Positions 54,671 through 62,675 of a stretch of 64,000 bases of DNA are shown here, one piece after another (the stretch's first letter is position 1; each line of letters opens with the position of its first letter). Below the pieces are notes generated by a model. That model was given only the letters and a program-made list of their open reading frames with translations. It did no database searches and was not told where the DNA came from. A program made the position numbers and the translations under genes. Source of the DNA: Clostridium sp. Marseille-P299 (GTDB lineage Bacteria > Bacillota > Clostridia > Lachnospirales > Lachnospiraceae); contig NZ_FJVE01000007.1 in assembly GCF_900078195.1 (NCBI RefSeq), positions 682,001 to 746,000 of the forward strand, given 5' to 3'.

Positions 54671-56629
54671 ATGATAGAAATAGGTGTAAATAATTTATCA
54701 AAGTATTACGGTGCGACAAAGATATTTGAAAAGATAAGCTTTGAAATTAAAACAGGAGAACGAATTGGATTAATTGGTAGGAATGGATGTGGTAAAACTA
54801 CAATCTTTAAGATTTTAATGGGCCTTGAGGATTATCAAGAAGGAGATATTAATTATCGTAAAGATATAAAACTAGGATATTTAAATCAAATTCCTGTGTA
54901 TAGCGAGGAAATAAAGACCATTGAGGTTATACGCATGGCGTTTGAAAAGTTAAGTGCAATAAGTAAAGAAATGAAAGCGTTGGAAAAAAGCTTTGAGTCC
55001 TTAGAAGGAGTGGAACTAGAAAAGTCAATCAATTATTACGGAAGATTAACCTCACAATATGAATTGGAAGGTGGCTACGACTTAGAAACTAAAATTAATA
55101 AGATTACAGAAGGCCTTCATATAACAGAAAATCTAAAAGATTTACCATTTAAGAGTTTAAGTGGTGGTGAAAAGACTAGAGTGATTTTAGCAAAGTTGCT
55201 TTTAGAGGAGCCCGATCTTCTTTTATTAGATGAACCGACCAATCATTTAGACCTAGAAACCATTGACTGGTTGGAGGGCTTTTTAAAAGAATATAAGGGA
55301 TCCGTTCTTATTATATCTCATGATAGATACTTCTTGGACCGCGTAGTAGGTAGAATTATCGATTTAGAATTTAGTCGTGCTAATATTTATGAAGGGAATT
55401 ATAGCTATTATGTATTAGAGAAGGAGCGAAGATTTCTTATGGATTATAGCCATTATCAAAATCAACAAAAGAAAATAGAGCGAATGGAAAACCAAATCAA
55501 ACGATACCGAATCTGGGGTAAAATGCGTGACAGTGAGGTAATGTATAAACGAGCGAAAGAATTAGAAAAACGTTTAGAAAAAATAGAAGTTTTAGACCGT
55601 CCAATTTTAGATTCAAGAAAAGTAAGATTGGGGATTGATGTTGTAAATCGAACTGGGAAACTAGTACTAGAAATAGAAGAACTTAAAAAGGCATTTGAAC
55701 AAAAAAGACTACTTGTTGATATTAGTTTAAATATATTTTATCAGGAGAGTGCTTGCATTATAGGGAAAAACGGAAGTGGAAAATCTACTTTACTAAAATT
55801 AATTTTAGATGAAATGAAACCCGATGCAGGTGTGATAAAAATTGGTTCCGGGGTAAAGATTGGTTACTTGCCACAGCACGTAGAATTTGAAGATGAAGAA
55901 CAGACGATTTTAGAATACTTCTCGAGAAAACACAATATCACAAATGAAATCGCTAGAGGTCAATTAGCAAAAGTCTTATTTTTTAAAGAGGATGTATTTA
56001 AAAAGATTAAGAATTTATCTGGTGGTGAGAAAAGCCGTTTAAAGTTATGTTCTTTAACATTTGAACAAGTGAATTTTATGATATTGGATGAGCCTACGAA
56101 TCATCTAGATATTGATTCCCGAGAGGTATTAGAGGAGACCTTGATTAACTATGAAGGAACGCTGTTGTTTGTATCACATGATCGATATTTTATCAACAAA
56201 GTAGCGGATAAAATTATGGAGCTTAAAAATGGCGTAATGGACATTTATGATGGTGATTATAACTATTATTTAAATGAATGTGCCAAAAGAAAATTAGAAA
56301 ATAATCGAATCTTAGAGAATAAGGAGCCTAAAAAGCAGACACAGAAAATAGATGATGTTGGTAAGTCAAATAATATAGCAAAACAAAATAATGTATGGAA
56401 ACAAAGAAATACGGTGAAACAAAATAATACATTGAAGCAAGATAGTAAAAAAGTAGAATTATTGGAAAGAAAAATAGAGGATATCGAATTAAAGGTGCAA
56501 TTACTAGAGAATGAAATGAACAAACATAATTCGGATACAGAATATTTGGCAAGGATTTTTATTGAGAAAGAAAATTTAGAGAAAGAGTTGGAGCTTTCTT
56601 ATGAGGCGTGGGAGAGGGCATTGGTTTAA
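54671..56629 (+). CDS. ABC-F ATPase, ribosome-protection-like (CplR/antibiotic-resistance type)
   Basis: A 652-residue ABC-F protein without membrane helices. The first ABC domain has GRNGCGKTT, LSGGEKTR and LLLLDEPTNHLD. The second has GKNGSGKST, LSGGEKSR and MILDEPTNHLD. The interdomain linker (about residues 240-325) is helical and charged (RYRIWGKMRD). A C-terminal extension from about 545 is Asn/Gln/Lys-rich and then coiled coil. Such proteins bind the ribosomal E site and displace drugs such as pleuromutilins, lincosamides or streptogramins. The attenuator leader supports an inducible resistance role. A housekeeping ABC-F function cannot be excluded. Confidence 0.82.
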   Translation: MIEIGVNNLSKYYGATKIFEKISFEIKTGERIGLIGRNGCGKTTIFKILMGLEDYQEGDINYRKDIKLGYLNQIPVYSEEIKTIEVIRMAFEKLSAISKEMKALEKSFESLEGVELEKSINYYGRLTSQYELEGGYDLETKINKITEGLHITENLKDLPFKSLSGGEKTRVILAKLLLEEPDLLLLDEPTNHLDLETIDWLEGFLKEYKGSVLIISHDRYFLDRVVGRIIDLEFSRANIYEGNYSYYVLEKERRFLMDYSHYQNQQKKIERMENQIKRYRIWGKMRDSEVMYKRAKELEKRLEKIEVLDRPILDSRKVRLGIDVVNRTGKLVLEIEELKKAFEQKRLLVDISLNIFYQESACIIGKNGSGKSTLLKLILDEMKPDAGVIKIGSGVKIGYLPQHVEFEDEEQTILEYFSRKHNITNEIARGQLAKVLFFKEDVFKKIKNLSGGEKSRLKLCSLTFEQVNFMILDEPTNHLDIDSREVLEETLINYEGTLLFVSHDRYFINKVADKIMELKNGVMDIYDGDYNYYLNECAKRKLENNRILENKEPKKQTQKIDDVGKSNNIAKQNNVWKQRNTVKQNNTLKQDSKKVELLERKIEDIELKVQLLENEMNKHNSDTEYLARIFIEKENLEKELELSYEAWERALV

Positions 56630-56673
56630 TAAATAGTTAGATTTCGTAATGTTAGTTGGTAAAATTTTAAAAA

Positions 56674-56731
56674 AACTTCATAAGAGATGTTATTCTTAAA
56701 AAGAGTTAAGAGAACATCTCTTGTGGAGTTT
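56674..56731 (+). terminator. Hairpin terminator after the ABC-F gene
   Basis: AAGAGATGTT (56682-56691) pairs perfectly with AACATCTCTT (56713-56722). The stem is extended by ACTTCA/TGGAGT, then TTTTATT. Confidence 0.75.
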
Positions 56732-56832
56732 TATTATGAGTCTAATATATCTGATTTAACGAAGTATAACTTATTAGGTGATACATTTTATAGTGATCAT
56801 TTAAATTCTAAATTCATATTTCTTTTTAAAGC

Positions 56833-56907
56833 TTTTTAAGGTCAAATTTTCTTTTAAGGCCTAATTTTTTTCTTAAGGACTTATTTTATACTTAAGTCCT
56901 TATTTCT
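56833..56907. repeat. About 20-bp imperfect tandem repeat, 4 copies
   Basis: Units share TTTTAAGG(T/C/A)C...ATTTT. The last two pair as a hairpin (AAGGACTTA 56875-56883 with TAAGTCCTT 56893-56901). Together with the ABC-F terminator it fills the 300-bp gap before the ECF gene. Confidence 0.6.
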
Positions 56908-56932
56908 AATAATAAAGTTTTATATCCTATTA

Positions 56933-57475
56933 TTAAGATCTAGCTTCTTTTAAAATCAATTCTTTTAAGTATGGCGACTTAACAAGAAATGGGAAAAGAA
57001 AGGTTGAAACAATAATTCCAAAAATATTTTGAACGACGTTACCTGGTACTCCAGTAACAGCAGCGGCAAAGCCACTTCCAAGTAATATAGAATCGAAAAT
57101 AAAATATCCCAAGGTTACAATGATTCCACCAAAGACACCAGCAATGATAATAGAAATTGATTTCCCAGGTTTTTTAGAGGTAAGGAGGGCATAGATACTA
57201 CTTCCTACAACAGCTGCTAGAGCTTTTATTATTAAAGTCGCGATGGCATAATGTGGATAACCAGATAGTATATCAGCTAACATTGATCCAATACCAGCAG
57301 CTAATCCTCCATAGATAGGTCCTAAAATAATACCTGAAAGAAGTACTAAACCATCGCCTAAATGTATGTATCCACCAGTTGGTGAGGGTACTTGTATAAT
57401 CATAGTACTAATACAACATAGGGCTGCCATAAGTGCAGTCAATATAATTTTTAGTGTTCTAGTGTTCGGTTTCAT
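56933..57475 (-). CDS. ECF transporter S component
   Basis: A 180-residue membrane protein with six helices, matching the ECF_trnsprt family (PF12822). The helix-2 to helix-3 region YIHLGDGLVLLSGIILGP and GGLAAGIGSMLADILSGYPHYA is typical of pantothenate, pyridoxine or hydroxymethylpyrimidine-type S components. The vitamin it binds cannot be read from sequence. No riboswitch is apparent upstream. The start at 57475 follows AAGGAGGA. The shared EcfAAT module must be encoded elsewhere. Confidence 0.85.
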   Translation of the reverse strand: MKPNTRTLKIILTALMAALCCISTMIIQVPSPTGGYIHLGDGLVLLSGIILGPIYGGLAAGIGSMLADILSGYPHYAIATLIIKALAAVVGSSIYALLTSKKPGKSISIIIAGVFGGIIVTLGYFIFDSILLGSGFAAAVTGVPGNVVQNIFGIIVSTFLFPFLVKSPYLKELILKEARS

Positions 57476-57689
57476 AGAATCCTCCTTAAAATTTATAGTT
57501 TTATTAATATTTGGTATTGCTGATAAATATACAGTAAGTTTGGCTATTTTAAAAGGACCAGATTTTAAAAAAGTAATCATACCAGTTTATAGGGCTATTT
57601 ATATAAGCGCTACTAGATGGAAGATAGTCCATAACGTAAGGAGCCAACAAAGAAAGGGATCAATAAAGAATGAAACCAATAATGAAAGG

Positions 57690-57749
57690 AACCAACAAAG
57701 AAACCAACAAAAAAACCAACAAAAAAACCAACAAAAAAAACAACAAAGA
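57690..57749. repeat. 12-bp tandem repeat, 5 copies
   Basis: AACCAACAAAGA, three AACCAACAAAAA units and AAACAACAAAGA run in series. The array lies in the 420-bp divergent gap between the ECF gene and the metallophosphoesterase, which shows no other clear element. Confidence 0.88.
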
Positions 57750-57894
57750 AATGGGATAATAATGAAATGTGATAACAAGGAAAACACCATCTTGTTTCGA
57801 CAAAAATACAAATATATCGACAGATAGTAGGAACTTATACCTCTCTTTATGCATAGAATGATTTATAGGCACCAAGAAGAAAAGGGGGAGGTAT

Positions 57895-58794
57895 ATGTTT
57901 GAAGAGAAGAGGATAACCAAAGCTTATAACAATGCGGAAAGATTAGATATTGATAATAAAACAAAGATTGTTATTATAAGTGATTGTCATCGAGGAACTG
58001 GCGGAGGTGCAGACAATTTTGCACAAAACCAATTGCTATTATATTATGCACTTAACACCTATTACAAACAAGGATTTACCTATATTGAATTAGGTGATGG
58101 AGATGAGCTATGGGAAAATAGGAGCATGGATAATATTAAAGATGAATATGACGGCATATTTGAGCTTTTAGCTCGAATGTTTAGTGATGGAAAGCTTTTA
58201 ATGGTTTATGGTAATCATGATATTGTTAAGAGAAAACAAAAATGGTGTAGAGAAAATCTTGCAAAAATACATGAGCATAATTGTACTGCAGAAAGAGACC
58301 TTTTTCCGGATATAAAAGTTCATCAGGCTATTATATTAAAAGATATAAATACAGAGAATGAAATATTGCTTCTTCATGGTCATCAAGCAGATTTCATTAA
58401 CGACCAGTTGTGGCGTATTAGCAGGTTTTTAGTACGTTATATTTGGCATCCCCTTGAACTGATAGGTATAAAAAATCCTACAATTACATCCATTAATCCG
58501 AATAGGAAAGACATTGTAGAAAGAATATTAATGGACTGGTGCGATAAACATGGAAAGGCAATTGTGGCAGGTCACACCCACAGACCGATTTATCCTAACC
58601 CTGGCGAGACACCGTATTTCAATGATGGTTGCTGCGTACATCCACGATACATTAACGCTATTGAAATAAATAAAGGCGAGATATCTATTGTAAAATGGGA
58701 AGTAGAGGTACAAGATGATGGCATGCTTAACATAAACAAGAAGATTATGTGTGGTCCAAACAGTATAAATTCTTATTTTAAAGAAGGTAAATGA
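57895..58794 (+). CDS. Calcineurin-like metallophosphoesterase
   Basis: A 299-residue binuclear-metal phosphoesterase. The motif set is complete: SDCHRG (near residue 31), LGDGDE (near 65), GNHD (near 105), GHQ (near 162) and GHTHRP (near 225). Substrates in the superfamily range from nucleotides to lipids (UDP-diacylglucosamine) and phosphoproteins, so specificity is open. GGGGAGG lies before the ATG. No operon partner is visible. Confidence 0.88.
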   Translation: MFEEKRITKAYNNAERLDIDNKTKIVIISDCHRGTGGGADNFAQNQLLLYYALNTYYKQGFTYIELGDGDELWENRSMDNIKDEYDGIFELLARMFSDGKLLMVYGNHDIVKRKQKWCRENLAKIHEHNCTAERDLFPDIKVHQAIILKDINTENEILLLHGHQADFINDQLWRISRFLVRYIWHPLELIGIKNPTITSINPNRKDIVERILMDWCDKHGKAIVAGHTHRPIYPNPGETPYFNDGCCVHPRYINAIEINKGEISIVKWEVEVQDDGMLNINKKIMCGPNSINSYFKEGK

Positions 58795-58995
58795 GCTGAG
58801 AAAAGGAACTTTCAATTAGAGTAGTCTTGAAGTGCAATTTAATTATACTCTTTTGAAAGCTTCTTTTTCTTTTTAAATGCTTTATATGTATTGTAATAAA
58901 TTTTTGCCGATTTACACACCTTATATGATTTATATAAAAAATATGTTATAATGTAAAAAAATAGGAACAATTTAGAAGGGAATAATATATAAATA

Positions 58996-59056
58996 ATTTA
59001 TAATGATTTTATCAATTAATTCTTAATTTATAATGGATTTTATTAGTTGATTCCTA
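58996..59056. repeat. 30/31-bp tandem duplication
   Basis: ATTTATAATGATTTTATC... (58996-59025) is followed by a close variant with ATTTATAATGGATTTTATT (59026-59056), upstream of the next gene. A TATAAT at 58947-58952 is a possible -10 box with no good -35. Nothing else is clear in this 300-bp gap. Confidence 0.7.
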
Positions 59057-59094
59057 ATATATTGATTTTAAGTAAGTAAAAGGAGGAATGCTTT

Positions 59095-59703
59095 ATGGGA
59101 TTATTTGGCCCATCCCAAAATGAGGTTTGGTCGCAATTAAGTGAAGAAATCAACGGGAAATTTGTAAAGGGGAGTTTTTTTAAGGGAAGTCGAGTGGAGC
59201 TTAGTCATCATCCTTGGACCATTTATTTGGATACCTATTCGGTATCAACAGGGAAAACAACGGTGATATATACCCGTATGAGGGCTCCATTCATTTTGTC
59301 TGATAATTTGTATTTCAAGGTATATAAAAAAGGTATATTCTCTGAAATGGGAAAGTTTTTTGGGATGCAGGATATTGAAATAGGAATTCAAGATTTTGAT
59401 GAAGATTACATAATAAAAGGTAATAAGGAAGATATTATTAAAAAACTTTTTTCAAATAGTAGAATCCGAAATCTTATCAAAATTCAGCCAAGGATAAGCT
59501 TAGAAATAAAAGAGGGTGAAGGAATATTTGGATCGGGTTTTAAACAGAATGAAGGTGAATTATATTTCCAAGCAGATAGAGTAATTACAGACATAGACTT
59601 ATTAAAGAATCTCTTTGAATTGTTTGGGGAAATGTTAGGGGAACTGAATCGTTTAGGATGTATAGGTAGTGAAGCACCAATGGTACGTTTATATAAAGAT
59701 TAA
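59095..59703 (+). CDS. Uncharacterised protein, DUF3137-like
   Basis: A 202-residue soluble alpha/beta protein. It opens MGLFGPSQ and alternates strands and helices, with a conserved-looking YTRMRAPF segment and a FQADRVITDIDLLKNLFEL C-terminal region. It resembles DUF3137-type cytosolic proteins of unknown role. I do not recognise catalytic residues. AGGAGG is upstream of the ATG. The phosphatase gene follows after 46 bp. Confidence 0.65.
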   Translation: MGLFGPSQNEVWSQLSEEINGKFVKGSFFKGSRVELSHHPWTIYLDTYSVSTGKTTVIYTRMRAPFILSDNLYFKVYKKGIFSEMGKFFGMQDIEIGIQDFDEDYIIKGNKEDIIKKLFSNSRIRNLIKIQPRISLEIKEGEGIFGSGFKQNEGELYFQADRVITDIDLLKNLFELFGEMLGELNRLGCIGSEAPMVRLYKD

Positions 59704-59749
59704 ATGATTAAATCCATCAACAAGATATTTCTTTTAAGGAGGTTACTGT

Positions 59750-60349
59750 ATGAAGGTATACATAGTCCGGCATGGAGATAACGAAAGTGGAGAGTATTTT
59801 AATACAGTATTAAATCATCAGGATCCTCCTCTTAGTAATGATGGAATAAGAAAAGCAAAGAAGTTGGTAGACTACTTTGAAGAAAAATTTATAAAGAAGA
59901 TAATTGTGAGTGAATACATAAGAACTCAGGAGACTGCGAAGTTTCTAGCAAATAAAAAGAAATTACCCGTTCTTAAAGATAAAAGATTGAATGAAATTGA
60001 TAATGGAATTATCGAGACAATGTGTGATGATGAAATTAAAAAGAACTATCCTGAATTCTTTAAAGACTTTTTTAGCTACTCTAAAGATGTTCGGTTTCCA
60101 AATGGTGAGAATAGTGAAGAGGTAAGAATTCGACAAAAGAGTTTGTTAGACGAGCTGATTGAGAGAAATGAGGATGTCGTTCTTATTAGCCATGAAGGTT
60201 ACATACGATTATTAATATGTCATCTAATCAATCTTCCGTTATATAAAAGAAATTTATTTCATGTCGATTTGTGTGGGATAAGCGAATTTGAGTATAAACA
60301 AAATAACAATTCATGGAAAGTAATTAGAATAAACGAAGTATTAGTTTAG
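59750..60349 (+). CDS. Histidine phosphatase (phosphoglycerate mutase-like)
   Basis: A 199-residue enzyme of the histidine phosphatase family. The nucleophile sits in RHGDNE (residues 7-12). A second His lies in the SHEGYIR segment near 148. The family removes phosphate from sugars, nucleotides (CobC-like) or other small molecules. Here no cobalamin genes are adjacent. AAGGAGG precedes the ATG, and the DUF975 gene follows after 19 bp. Confidence 0.88.
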   Translation: MKVYIVRHGDNESGEYFNTVLNHQDPPLSNDGIRKAKKLVDYFEEKFIKKIIVSEYIRTQETAKFLANKKKLPVLKDKRLNEIDNGIIETMCDDEIKKNYPEFFKDFFSYSKDVRFPNGENSEEVRIRQKSLLDELIERNEDVVLISHEGYIRLLICHLINLPLYKRNLFHVDLCGISEFEYKQNNNSWKVIRINEVLV

Positions 60350-60368
60350 ATGAGGAAGGAGTGTTTGT

Positions 60369-61097
60369 ATGTGGACAAGAGAATTAATTAAAAGTAGAGC
60401 AAAAGATGTATTGAGAATAAATTATTGGAAGGCATTTCTTGTTAGCTTTATTATTGCTATCGCTGGAGGAGGTGGGGCTAGTGGAGGCAATGCTAGCAAC
60501 ACACATAGGGTGTATCGAGATGTTATTGACTATGAATTATTTTTCTTTATTTTCTTTATTATAGCTATTGGCATTACTTTTTTAAGAATAGTAATTGGAT
60601 ATATGCTTGAAGTAAGTGGAAGAAAATTTTTTATTGAAGCAGCATCTGGAAATGATTTTAAAGAATTTATTAGCTATTGTTTTAAAGGTAAAAGATATTT
60701 CGATATAATGGTTACAATGTTACTTCGAAGTATTTATACATTTCTGTGGACCTTGTTATTTATAATACCTGGCATTGTGAAATCTTATGCGTATCGAATG
60801 GTACCATATATATTGGCAGACAATCCTTCCATTGGACATAACCGAGCAATTGAATTAAGTCAAGAGATGATGGATGGGAATAAACTGGATACATTTGTTC
60901 TTGATTTGTCATTTATCGGGTGGAACCTATTAGGATTATTAGCGTGTGGAATTGGTATATTATTTGTACAACCGTACGTAAATGCAACAGATGCAGAATT
61001 ATATTTAATCCTTCGAAAAGAAGCAATTGAGCAGGGAATTACTTCAAAGGAAGAATTAAATTTAAACTCTGGTGATGATATGTATACTTATGAATAG
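60369..61097 (+). CDS. DUF975 family membrane protein
   Basis: A 242-residue protein with four to five membrane helices, of the DUF975 family. It shows the typical start RELIKSRAKDVLRINYWKAFLV, a Gly-rich loop (GGGGASGG) after the first helix, and the ADNPSIGHNRAIELSQEMM segment. Function is not known. GAAGGAG lies before the ATG. It probably forms an operon with the histidine phosphatase. Confidence 0.85.
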   Translation: MWTRELIKSRAKDVLRINYWKAFLVSFIIAIAGGGGASGGNASNTHRVYRDVIDYELFFFIFFIIAIGITFLRIVIGYMLEVSGRKFFIEAASGNDFKEFISYCFKGKRYFDIMVTMLLRSIYTFLWTLLFIIPGIVKSYAYRMVPYILADNPSIGHNRAIELSQEMMDGNKLDTFVLDLSFIGWNLLGLLACGIGILFVQPYVNATDAELYLILRKEAIEQGITSKEELNLNSGDDMYTYE

Positions 61098-61197
61098 GAA
61101 AATAATTTGAGTAAAACAACAACTTTCATGAAACAAGCACAATCTGATAGATATTGCGATATATTATATAATACCAAATAAATTAAGGGGGATTACA

Positions 61198-62187
61198 ATG
61201 AAAAAAAGGATTTTAGCTTTATTCATTGTAACACTTATGATTACCGGATTGGCTGCTTGTAAAAAGAAATCCGATCTTATACAGGTAAATTTAAATGAAG
61301 TTGCTCACTCAATATTTTATGCACCACAGTATGTAGCAATTGAAAAGGGATACTTTGAAGAAGAAGGATTGGATGTAAATTTAGTGAATGGTCTTGGAGC
61401 TGATAAGACAATGACAGCTGTGCTCTCCGGCGATGCAGACATAGGATTTATGGGTTCAGAAGCCTCAATTTATGTATACAATGAGGGAAATGAAGACTAT
61501 GTTGTTAACTTTGCACAGTTAACACAACGTGCAGGTAATTTCTTAGTTTCAAGAGATATGAATGAAGAATTTACTTGGGATAACATAAAAGGTAAGACGG
61601 TAATAGGTGGCCGTGTTGGTGGTATGCCTGAAATGGTATTTGAGTATATCTTAAAGAAACATGGAATCGACCCGACAACTGATTTAACAATCATTCAAAA
61701 TATTGATTTTGGAATTACATCACAGAGTTTTGCTGCGGGAACAGGAGATTATACAATCGAATTTGAACCTGCCGCAACTGGCCTAGAAACTCAAAAAGCT
61801 GGTAAGGTAGTAGCTTCCCTTGGAGTTGAAAGTGGAATGGTACCTTATACTGCGTATTCTGCAAAAACTAGTTTTATTAAGAAGAATCCTGAAGTAATTG
61901 AGAAATTTGTGAAAGCATTACAAAAAGGTATGGACTATGTAAATACTCATTCTCCAGAAGAGATTGCTAAAGTAATTGAGCCTCAGTTTAAAGAAACTGG
62001 TCTAGAAACAATTACTAAAATTGTAACAAGATATTATGATCAAGATACTTGGAAAGATAATTTAGTATTTGAACAAGAAAGCTTTGATTTATTGCAAGAT
62101 ATTTTGATGGAAGCAGGCGTAATTACAGAAAAAGCTCCTTATGAGAAACTTGTAAATACTAGTTATGCGACGGATGTTGCGAAGTAA
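61198..62187 (+). CDS. ABC transporter substrate-binding lipoprotein, NMT1/TauA type
   Basis: A 329-residue solute-binding protein. A lipoprotein signal peptide ends in LAAC (Cys near residue 20). The mature part follows the NMT1/SsuA fold, with YAPQYVAIEKGYFEEEGLDV near residue 40 and GDADIGFMGSEA near residue 80. The family binds pyrimidines (thiamine precursor), sulfonates or nitrate. The ligand is not predictable. No permease or ATPase gene lies in the window to its right, so the partners must be elsewhere. AGGGGGA precedes the ATG. Confidence 0.88.
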   Translation: MKKRILALFIVTLMITGLAACKKKSDLIQVNLNEVAHSIFYAPQYVAIEKGYFEEEGLDVNLVNGLGADKTMTAVLSGDADIGFMGSEASIYVYNEGNEDYVVNFAQLTQRAGNFLVSRDMNEEFTWDNIKGKTVIGGRVGGMPEMVFEYILKKHGIDPTTDLTIIQNIDFGITSQSFAAGTGDYTIEFEPAATGLETQKAGKVVASLGVESGMVPYTAYSAKTSFIKKNPEVIEKFVKALQKGMDYVNTHSPEEIAKVIEPQFKETGLETITKIVTRYYDQDTWKDNLVFEQESFDLLQDILMEAGVITEKAPYEKLVNTSYATDVAK

Positions 62188-62207
62188 ATAAGAAAAGTAA
62201 AACTAAA

Positions 62208-62260
62208 AATGCTCTCAAGATTAGTTATAATACTAATTCTTGAGAGCATTCTTTGCGATT
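62208..62260. terminator. Bidirectional terminator between the binding protein and the acidic-tail gene
   Basis: AATGCTCTCAAGA (62208-62220) pairs with TCTTGAGAGCATT (62238-62250), with an inner TTAGT/ACTAA stem. The genes converge on it. Confidence 0.85.
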
Positions 62261-62295
62261 TGTTTTTATAAGGAATTTACTCCTTTGTCTTTTAT

Positions 62296-62580
62296 TTATT
62301 CGCCTTCTGTGAATGAGCTAGAATCATTATCTGATTCATCTTCAAAATCGTCTTCGAATTCGTCGTCAAAATCATCTTCGAAATCTTCTAAATAATCAGG
62401 AGTAACAAATTTATACACTGCAAACGCAATGGCTGCAATTGCTGCAATTGCACCGATAATAGCTAAAACGAATACAAGTGTATGTTTCTTTTCCTCAATT
62501 GGATCCGGTTTCTTATGAAGCAATTCGCTAAGTTTAGTAGCGGCTAATGCTTCACTAAGTTTATCAAATTTATTATTCAT
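62296..62580 (-). CDS. Small membrane protein with Asp/Glu-rich tail
   Basis: A 94-residue protein: a short basic N-terminal part, one membrane helix (residues 34-58, rich in Ala/Ile), then a tail of about 30 residues that is almost all Asp, Glu, Phe and Ser. It resembles the YtxH- or DUF4366-type small proteins of clostridia. Function is unknown. The start codon lies behind GAGAGGA. It sits downstream of the helicase gene on the same strand. Confidence 0.7.
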   Translation of the reverse strand: MNNKFDKLSEALAATKLSELLHKKPDPIEEKKHTLVFVLAIIGAIAAIAAIAFAVYKFVTPDYLEDFEDDFDDEFEDDFEDESDNDSSSFTEGE

Positions 62581-62675
62581 ATTAGCACGTCCTCTCTAAT
62601 TTGTGTTGGATTTCAAGGTTATTATACCACTAATTGAACCTTTTTACTATGGTTTATTTGAAAATAAATTGAAAA

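Noticed and set aside
56266..56552. Phe/Cys-rich minus-strand frames near the ABC-F 3' end
   Set aside because: They are the antisense of the Asn/Gln/Lys-rich C-terminal extension and arise from base composition.
57366..57827. A 153-codon plus-strand frame across the ECF gene and the 12-bp array
   Set aside because: Most of it is antisense to the well-supported ECF S component, and the Asn/Gln-rich end is only a translation of the repeat. No ribosome binding site was seen.
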